A stretch of 64,000 nt of DNA from Atriophallophorus winterbourni. Lineage: Eukaryota; Platyhelminthes; Trematoda; Plagiorchiida; Microphallidae. Shown here one piece after another: positions 56,161 through 64,000 of this stretch. Location of the stretch: positions 5,331 through 69,330 of the forward strand of contig JACCGJ010000279.1 of the NCBI GenBank assembly GCA_013407085.1. Direction: 5' to 3'. A program made the translations under genes and the position numbers. The stretch's first letter is position 1. Each line of letters starts with the position of its first letter. Under the pieces are notes generated by a model, which saw only the letters and a program-made list of their open reading frames with translations, was not told where the DNA came from and did no database searches.

Positions 56161-57310
56161 ATTAATTTATTGGCTATCCTCAAAATTACAATATGACACA
56201 GTTAATATGTCTTGACAACGCCCTAACCACAAATAAGCGTTTTTCATTAAAAGGGACAAGAGTAGATGCAACATTTAAACCTGAAACAAAGTCCTTTCAA
56301 CGAAATATTCCATTCATTAACTGTTGATCTGAATTTATACTCCTCCATTATTCAAACAACAACATAATTATCATGTGGATTACAAAAAACCTAATCACTT
56401 AATATCTGGTCACCAATCACATTTTCCGGGGAGACCGACATTTTGAAACCGTATTGACTGGGTGCAAAACAGTTTAATTACAACTAAACTAATATTTACA
56501 CAGCAAAATTAAAATAATAGCAAACAAAGAACGGCTAAATACATGAAAGTACGGGGGCTCTCGTAAACAATGTATTTAAAATGAAACTGAAAGTATGTTC
56601 CACTGTTTATTTGGAACGAGGAAAGTGATTTGCAGCATCACAATTATTACCGACAGTAATGACGCATATGACGTCGATTAAACTATGAAATTGATGCTGA
56701 AATTTTCACTTACAATTTTCACACCCTGGCTGTTAAGTTGTTCCGTACTTGACAAAAATGAATCTTTATTTACTAGAACAATAAGTAATTATGTATTTCT
56801 GTTAGACTAGTATTAGTTGCATTAGGTTGATGCCATCTGATGCAGAACGCTTCTTCGTGTATAGAATAATTAGACATTGGAGGGGGATTTAGATTGAGAT
56901 GATTTTTAATTTTTTATGTTCAAAACATTTTAACCTAGGATATCAAGTTTATACTGAAATTCTCCGCAAACTATTTCGCACACACGTTTATAAATAGCAT
57001 AAAATTTCCAGGTTTGCTGAATTGCTAATTCGATTAGACCTGGAGCGAAACTATCCTAGGCAATATTGCGTTGGAGTGGGGAAGAAAAGCAAATATGTTC
57101 GCCTTAGACTTGGGGAAATAAAATCTAATTTTAGTAGAGTACCGGCATAATCGACGGGTGTGCCAACTCGTCATTTTGTTCACACATATATTTCTCAACT
57201 CTGATATGCCGTCAATTTTCAAATGTAACTCGGTTTGTAGGAGTACAAGAACAAAATGATTGATTCCTAGCAAATGGCTTGTTGATATAATTAATCAAAC
57301 TCAACTAACC
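56161..57310 (-). other. Intron or flank, nothing recognised
   Basis: AT-rich sequence with no supported exon or repeat. Confidence 0.3.
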
Positions 57311-57530
57311 AGAGTAATGTGTTGCTCACATCCCCATCCCTTACAGCAAACAGCCAGAAACCGGTAGTGTTGTGTAAGGGATGGGGATGTAAGTAACATA
57401 TTACTTTGGTCATCCATAAGCGCCTCGAGTGCTTGACCAAGAATCACTTTGTGATTCTGTGTCTGAACATCGTGGTTCGTTGTACGAACCCTATATAACA
57501 GTTGGCATACAATTATAACCTTGTTCAACT
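57311..57530 (+). repeat. Family A fold-back with one full unit
   Basis: Arms of 35 bp (57311-57345 and 57373-57407) are inverted copies with about four mismatches, separated by a core remnant CAGCAAACAGCCAGAAACCG in which CTGATGA is deleted. The rest of the unit follows: AAGCGCCTCGAG, hairpin GAATCAC-TTT-GTGATTC, hairpin GGTTCGT-TGT-ACGAACC and CTATATAACAGTTGGCATAC. Confidence 0.75.
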
Positions 57531-60500
57531 AACCAGTGTTGTAATAAAATGTCTTCAACCAGAACCAGATTGGAGCGTTGCAGAGGCCGCGATTGACTGA
57601 ATCATGAAAACTATGTTTACGATGATAAGTATAAACGTCAATGTTGACCATGACGGCAAATACAAATTATGTGATTTATTATCGGAACATTTAATGTTGT
57701 CAGTAAACGTTTTCGTTTGTGTAACAAAATCGACTCAAGTAAAGGCAATGATGTGCGAACTATTGATTCAAACTATATAGACTCTATATTAAGTAATTAG
57801 TCCGATTGATGTACGATGTGGATCACATGATATTAGTTATTCTGTTTCAGTTGTTAAGTAATGTTGATGTGGTGTAGTACGAAACATTTTTCGGGGTAAT
57901 ACGTTTTTGTGTTTATCTCCTTCGGTCAAGCACGAGTGGCTCATGCTTTGCAACGGCTTACACGATTCGTCAGTTGCAGTCTCTCAGCATTAAGGGCACT
58001 GCAATAAGCAAATTGAAATAAGTTTTTTCTGAACACATGAAATTAGTTGAAATGTGTGGTTGCATTTTCTTTAATTACTCTTGGGCATTCAAGAAGAAGT
58101 AAGAATGAATGAGAACGCATCCACAGGCTGTGTAAACATCATTTTCTACAACTTCCTGGAAACCTTTTGTCCAATCTGATGTCCGGCGTTGAACTAATCC
58201 TTTTAAGATTAGCCAAAGGCATAACACGAAATATTTTGACAGAACAACTTCAAGTAACAATTAGTTGATAGTCAACCATTATCTTGAGCAAGACCAATAT
58301 AAGTTGTAAGACATAATCAAAAACATCAGGAAACAAAATCTATTAAACTAATTAACCAGATATTGTCATTAATTCTGTTCATTTTTTATATCTGTCGCTT
58401 ATTGTTGTCGACCTTGAAACAAAATAGTGGCAAGGAGTTTATACTTTCATCTTATGTTTGAAAATCAAGAATTACTTTACAACACGGTTTGCTCCACGGA
58501 AAGTATGGGACAACGTAATCGAAATATCAACCCTTGATAAAAAGCAACAACACTAAGATGTTCTTCGTAGAAAAAGGCCTGATTCCGCCACCCTTATCGG
58601 TAGCACCACGATAGTACATTTTTGGAATGTTGACACAGTTTTTAGTTTTAAATCCAGTCTTAAATTTTGTTAAGCACGAACAGCTCATATTCCACCACGT
58701 ATCCTATAACAGTTCTGGGCAACTTGAAAAAGTTTAAGGAAAATGAGAATTCATTTAATTTTTCTCATTAAAAACAGTATTTCTGAAAACATTTTGCGGA
58801 TTAGGACAAGCATGTTTTCGGCATTATTTATTGGAAATCAGATTTCTATGCATGTTCACGTGTGGATAAGATCTCCTGTGTTGCTATCAAAAGTTCAGCT
58901 TCAAATTCGTTGGCTAACTTTAAGTGAATTTGGTATTGTACTAAAAGCGGAAATACACATTGAAATCTGTTTAATTAATTGTATCTACACATATAAAGGA
59001 GACCTAATAAGGGGCTAATAATCTATGTTTCAATTTTATGCGTCTAGTATTGATGTGTGGTGAGGAAATTCAATATTGTGAATATTTATTGCAAGCAAAG
59101 TCGATATATATATATATATATATATATAAAGATGTATTAAAAGACAAGTAATCCGAACTTACCGAAAAGTATGGTTTACGTAAAAACATAAGTACTTAAT
59201 TTTTTATACTCTGACAGCATTGCATTTCAATGCGATAAATCAACTTTATAAGAATACCATCCGAAATTTACCAACAATCTCTTCAAGACCCAGTATTACA
59301 CAACAAGCAGTTAAACGCGTTTTGGTCTCTGTAGTATAAATATCACTCTCATTGAAGTGATGGTAGAAGTAGTTTAAACATTATAGCCCAATTAAGATAA
59401 TTCTACATGACGAAATTCAATCACATGGCTTAAATAGAATCCCAAATGCTGTTATGACAACATTAAATGTTTCTGGGTATAATGATGAACAATTATTGTT
59501 TAAAAAATCTCTTCTGTTTATAAGTTTCATGCGGTTTTTTAATGTTATTTATATTATCTAACCAAATTTGTATCACTTCGGAAGTTTGAGTATTTGAATA
59601 CCTGGATTAATTATGGCATACCAGCAACTAACGTGAAGATGTCGAAAGAACAATCAAGCTTGAGCTCCTAATGTCGGTGTAATAGGATCGCGCAGGTTAA
59701 AAAATGGGGTAATAGAATTCGCGAAATAAGATCAAATAAAATACTGATAAAGATAATAAGTACAAATGAAAACCGGTCAAAACGTTTTACGTTAACGGTA
59801 TATCAACTTTAATCTGTCATAGTCGAATCAATACAATACAACACAATGCAATACAATAACTGAGATCCTTCATTCAACCTACTTAAAATATATCTGACCA
59901 AAAGTCGTATACATGAAACTATCGTGAAACATTTTTATTAATGATAATTAATTGTACTTTGTTGTTATATTGTTGCTATTTTAACGCCTTCTTAATTGTT
60001 TACCGTTTTATCAAAACTTAAATAAAACTAAAATTTCAAATAAATTTCTAAATGAATCTTCGTGGTATCAAAAACCATCGCTCCGTGTCTTCAAACCTAT
60101 GTCAATAGAAGCACCAGATGATCACAGACAAAACGCAACAAAGTGTCCAACATTACCGAAGTGTCATTGCTACTCAGTAGGAAAGATTCCCTGGGGACCT
60201 GATTTGTTAGCCGCCGTTGGAATTGGACACGCCACACTGAGAATCATATCAAAAGCATTACCAAGGCAGATTTGGAATTATAGTAAGAAAACCTTTTAAT
60301 TAACTTCGGCTATTACGGGTTTGTAAAATGAATGAAAAAGACACCCTTTCTGATAAAACCACTCGCAATCTAAACATAACCATGAAACAACCAGAGAAAT
60401 CGTAAATGCCGGTTAGCCAAAAAATCGTAATCAAAACAAGAAGTTCTAATTTATCCGTTCTTAAAACATGTTCACATTAGATAAGACACATTTTTATATT

Positions 60501-61254
60501 TCTGCATTAAATTTTCACGAATTCGTACACCACGAGCGCACAACAATGTTGAAAATGCATTGTGAAATCGTCTCGTCACATTTGCGTGTGTGACTGTTTG
60601 CTATGCGATAATCGCATTTGCGCAAGCACCTAGGGCAGAGTTAACGAGAAAATTTAATCACTTCCGCTGTTCCACTGAGGCACCTGTGATTTCGCGGATC
60701 ACTAATTTGATCATCGGAGCGAATATAGACAAGTTCCCGTGTGAATAATTTGTTCCCGACACTATTCAAGTACCGCGCGTGGATTGATTCCGTATGCACA
60801 ACATTTGATGGCCGAAACGTTGAATAAGCCCAGGTGGAAGAGAGAATTTTCAGTTTAAATTAATCGCTATTTCATAAAGTGATTGATGGAAGTTTTCACC
60901 GGTAATGAGATGAAAAAATGAGTATTTGATCTCATGTAAAGAAGATAACAATGAAGTCTATTTTATTTCATTATATACACGGATAAAATTTGTTAAAATA
61001 CACAATGAATGAAAATTTCCTTTCAAATGCGAGAATTTTGATTTTTGTGGTGCAACTAATATACTTTGAAAGAAGATAAGACCGCATTTTCCAATAATTG
61101 AATTGTTAATATCTAACCCAAAACTGATAATTTCATTCACGAAGAAGAATTTTTAAGTGAATTGAGAAGGAGCAATCTCCGGTATTTAATGACATCGTCA
61201 TATGACGGGATGGGCCTATATGATTGAACAGATTGGTGGGAGTAGCCTTGTCAA
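57531..61254 (-). other. Intron or flank, nothing recognised
   Basis: AT-rich sequence with a (TA)n tract at 59104-59128 and an ATACA-type short repeat at 59829-59860. A 91-codon plus frame at 58743-59018 is unrecognised. No SCYL2 first exon was recognised. Confidence 0.3.
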
Positions 61255-61400
61255 AAATTGTTGATCATTTTCCTACTGTTTAAAAGCACGCGAATCCTGA
61301 TCGTACTGTCCCTACCTGATGAGTGGAGTCAGCACGAAACTGATCTTTGTGCGTGTGCGATGAAAATGCATTTAAATTTGAGATTTTGTAGAGAAGGGGT
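61255..61400 (+). repeat. Family B unit fragment with hammerhead
   Basis: CACGCGAATCCTGATCGTAC precedes the core, and GTGCGATGAAAATGCATTTA follows. A second family B relic (61660-61895, with GTGCAAACAAAACAGAAACG and ATGTGATGGAAATGCAC) lies about 500 bp on, consistent with a decayed run of two or more units. Confidence 0.6.
61312..61352 (+). ncRNA. Hammerhead-type core, family B
   Basis: CTGATGA (61316-61322), stem II GUG/CAC around GAGUCAG, GAAA intact, stem III ACUGAU (one C/A mismatch) and C. Core bases are all present but stem III is weakened. Confidence 0.5.
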
Positions 61401-61659
61401 GGACTTTAATAGCATCAAACTGGTAATGATGTGCCTATAAGATAACATTGAATGCACATTAGGTTATTTTTATCTGAGCCGACGTCTTTTACCACTTGCA
61501 CGTGCGGTTGCACATTGGTTTGGAAACGTTGTTCGTACAATCTTAATACAATTAGAATTTTTGTAAGCAATTATCTCCCATTTCAATTTTGAAAATTGTG
61601 ATCGCACTGACCGCTACATGATGAACACAAACATAATTTACTCGATCGTTCACTGTGTT

Positions 61660-61895
61660 TAATAGGATTGCGTGCAAATATGGATTTCATACTCAATTCC
61701 ATGTGTTTAAACCATTTACATTTCTATGGGCACATATGACTGAATACGTTAGTCGTACCAGCCTTAACCTACAATGGCTCAAGTGCTCTAGCTCTGTTAA
61801 CCATTATTTTACTATTTCAATGAATGTTGAGTGCAAACAAAACAGAAACGGTTCATTTTGTGTTGTGTATGTGATGGAAATGCACTCAAATTAGG
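61660..61895 (+). repeat. Family B relic
   Basis: Decayed unit with GTCGTACCAGCCTTAACC, a partial core (TTGAGTGCAAACAAAACAG then AAACGGTTC) and GTGTATGTGATGGAAATGCA. The CTGATGA half has lost several bases. Confidence 0.5.
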
Positions 61896-62819
61896 ATCTG
61901 TCTTCGTGAGCATATGTTTGAGGACATGTGAGTGAACAGGTATTTCAAGAAAAATTGATCCAAATGTTTCGTTTAATTTTAAAATTGTTTTGCACCATGT
62001 GATGTACGTTTGAAGTTCTCTTTTTATCAATTCTGGATAATGCCTTTAAGAATTGTGAATATATTAGCACAGAAAAATATGAATTTGTGAATATTAGGTG
62101 TTTTTGATGTATACTAAAAGAAATCCGTAGAAACAGAAATGAAAAATATTTTCTTACAATAACGTGATATGATTTTATTTATTTTCAAATTACTCGCCAT
62201 ATCCCGCAACTTATTTTTCGAAAATTTACTACACGGTCCACTTAGACAGGGTATTAATGAGAAGGGATTATAAAAATCTTTCATTTCGCGGTTCATGAAT
62301 TTCCTTTCTCACATTAAAACCCTTTTAATTTGAGAACTGACGAAATTCATTCCGCGTGAGAAAATCGACTGTTGCGTGTCGGTCAGGACCGACTAAATGC
62401 ACATAAAGTTTACAATAAAATGTTAAATTATGTATTTACTGTAGAATTTTTTACCTTTGCACAAACATCGGAAACGGTAATATACGAGAACGAATACTGA
62501 GCCATAACCCATTTAAATTTGAAAGTCTTATTGCGATCGAACACCGTTCCTCGAGTTACGTTGAAATCACTGCGTGAGTCAGCAACAAAATGCTGCGAGC
62601 AACCAACACTTTTGCATTTGATATGATTTTCTAACTCATAGCAATCACAATTATGATCATGATTTACACGTCTTCACATTTGAGTACCTGAAGTTTGATT
62701 TATATGATAAACTTTATGGTCTACAGAGAATCAATGCTATAGTGAGTTACAAAATAATGCTGAACAATGAGACATAGAGCAGCATACATACGGATGGGTT
62801 TTCGTTAAGTTCCATACAC
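61896..62819. other. Intron or flank, nothing recognised
   Basis: AT-rich sequence, no supported feature. Confidence 0.3.
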
Positions 62820-63240
62820 AGAAATATTGCAACGTCTGGGACTATGCGACTTTACCCAAAGGAGGATACGGCGCATTTGTATTCTGATCTATAGCATTTT
62901 GTCTACCGAAGGACATCCGCTAATACTCTTGCTTGAAGTATCTGGCGAGGAATTGACCAGTGGACACATGTTATCCCTTTGCATACCAAGTCCCTACGTT
63001 GATTGTTAGTGCTACTTTTGTGGAATTTCCTACCTCAACACGTGGTTGACTCTCCTTGCCTTATGAAATTCCAATCAAAATTGAAATAATATATACAAAG
63101 GAACAACATTCGTAAGCTTTACATTTCATTTACTCTAGTAGCTATAGACTATGAGTTGTTTCACCTTTTCATTCATACCATAGTCCTGTGGTGTTGTAAA
63201 GTATTAATTTTGTAACCACAAATTCTTGAATCTTTGGAAA
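62820..63240 (+). pseudogene. CR1-like LINE C-terminus and 3' end
   Basis: Plus frame QRLGLCDFTQRRIRRICILI then HPLILLLEVSGEELTSGHML, nearly the same wording as the 13.2-13.7 kb copy, followed by the shared 3' UTR (GTGGTTGACTCTCCTTGC) and end (TTGTAACCACAAATTCTTGA). A 5'-truncated insertion. Comparing the two 3' ends gives the element's terminus. Confidence 0.72.
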
Positions 63241-63629
63241 AACTTTGCAAGAAAAAAATAATACACCAATTTGATTGAAAAAATCTAATTCAAACTAGTA
63301 TGATTTCCCAAAAACACTTGACATTTCAAATCGAAAAACTTCTATTAAACCACCGGTTCACGATTTGAAGCAGAACACACAAAATCAGCTGAAGAAATGT
63401 CACAATATGTCCATAGATTAATTCATGGTATTTCAAAGATGGTAAAATTAAAATGTATGTGTATAAGAACAAGATAAGCCATATACACAAGTTGTCGGAA
63501 AACGAATGATTTAAAAAAACTCGTCTAATTTCTTTCTAATCTCATGCAAAATTGGGGAGTGAGCAATGACAGAATGTAAACTGTTCCAAGTATAACAGAC
63601 ACTGACACAATAAAAATACCTTCTACGGT
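63241..63629. other. Flank, nothing recognised
   Basis: AT-rich sequence between two LINE fragments. Confidence 0.3.
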
Positions 63630-64000
63630 TTAGGCGGGAATGGGGTACCCATAGGATATGTGCATAGGTCCGATAATTCTTTGTATCAGTTCGTGTGGAA
63701 AGCCATGTTTTGGGGTATGGAGTACTTCGTAAAGCAGGATAAGGTCTCCTATAATTCGTCGATAGGAAAATTCGGACATATTCAGGTGAGCAATCCTATC
63801 TTTATAAGGCTTGTTTCGGATGCTCATAACTAGTTTTGTTGAGCCGTGATAGATTTGCTGCATAAGCTTTTCATCTTTTCTGAGCTACAAACTCTATGTC
63901 TGCACTGTGTATTTCATAACTGGTCTCAGGCATGTATTCATGATCCTCGGGAGTGTCTTAGACTATAATTTCCCAAATATTCGTTTTAGTAGATTGAGGA
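63630..64000 (-). pseudogene. CR1-like LINE fragment cut by window edge
   Basis: Minus frame MQQIYHGSTKLVMSIRNKPY, then KDRIAHLNMSEFSYRRIIGD and LILLYEVLHTPKHGFP, the C-terminal part of a CR1-like RT. It resembles the 27.7-kb copy (both have LNxSEFSY) more than the DFTQRR subfamily, so at least two CR1-like subfamilies are present. It continues past 64000. Confidence 0.72.

Noticed and set aside
60800..60830. TTGATGGCCGAAACGTTG, resembling a compressed hammerhead
   Set aside because: There is no room for stem II between the two core halves.
1..64000. Prokaryotic genes, CRISPR arrays, rRNA or tRNA genes
   Set aside because: No operon-like frames, no regularly spaced identical repeats with unique spacers, and no cloverleaf or rRNA sequence was seen; exons, introns and LINEs show a eukaryotic genome.

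Overview
This window is metazoan nuclear DNA. It is AT-rich, with short GT-AG-bounded coding exons scattered over long introns and many decayed transposable elements. The mix of CR1-like and RTE-like non-LTR retrotransposon remnants with hammerhead-ribozyme-type repeats, the low GC content and the gene's divergence from vertebrates fit a flatworm, most likely a digenean trematode. That assignment is inference; no diagnostic species marker was seen.

One protein-coding gene accounts for all convincing coding sequence. It is a minus-strand orthologue of SCYL2 (SCY1-like pseudokinase 2, also called CVAK104), running from about 54.6 kb down to about 12.0 kb. Fifteen exons are placed: twelve with good splice sites and alignable protein (one with a less secure donor), and three less certain (17.8 kb, 25.2 kb and the last one at 12.0-12.4 kb). 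Reading 5' to 3' they give the pseudokinase N-lobe (54.5, 52.1 and 48.5 kb), C-lobe (46.6, 46.2 and 43.9 kb), the HEAT-repeat solenoid (41.0, 38.8, 37.4, 29.9, 26.5, 25.2 and 20.5 kb) and a Ser-rich tail (17.9 and 12.2 kb). The exon(s) with the start codon and glycine loop were not found; they may lie above 54.6 kb or outside the window. One short exon of about 16 codons is expected between 37.5 and 38.7 kb but was not found.

The introns and flanks are packed with degenerate LINEs. CR1-like reverse transcriptase pieces lie at 12.9-13.7, 15.4-16.8, 21.9-22.9, 23.4, 27.7-28.5, 41.3, 53.7, 62.8 and 63.6 kb. RTE-like pieces lie at 9.4-10.9 and 18.5-18.9 kb, and a PHD-finger ORF1 relic at 4.1-4.9 kb. 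None is intact.

The most interesting signal is a set of short non-coding repeats carrying hammerhead-ribozyme-type cores (CTGANGA, hairpin, GAAA, self-complementary stem III, NUH). Families A (period about 240 bp) and B (about 233 bp) occur in both orientations, often as tandem dimers, each copy holding one core. Different copies keep pairing with different bases in stem II and in an accessory hairpin, which looks like covariation. This matches the organisation of metazoan retrozymes (small tandem units with type I hammerheads, producing circular RNAs). Family C (5.4, 7.4 and 16.9 kb) and a single locus at 44.9 kb carry further hammerhead designs. Most copies have at least one core mutation, so present-day activity is uncertain.

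The rest (1-4 kb, 5.5-9.4 kb, 30.3-34.7 kb, 54.6-61.2 kb and others) is AT-rich intron or intergenic sequence with no recognised gene. No tRNA, rRNA, CRISPR or prokaryotic features were seen.
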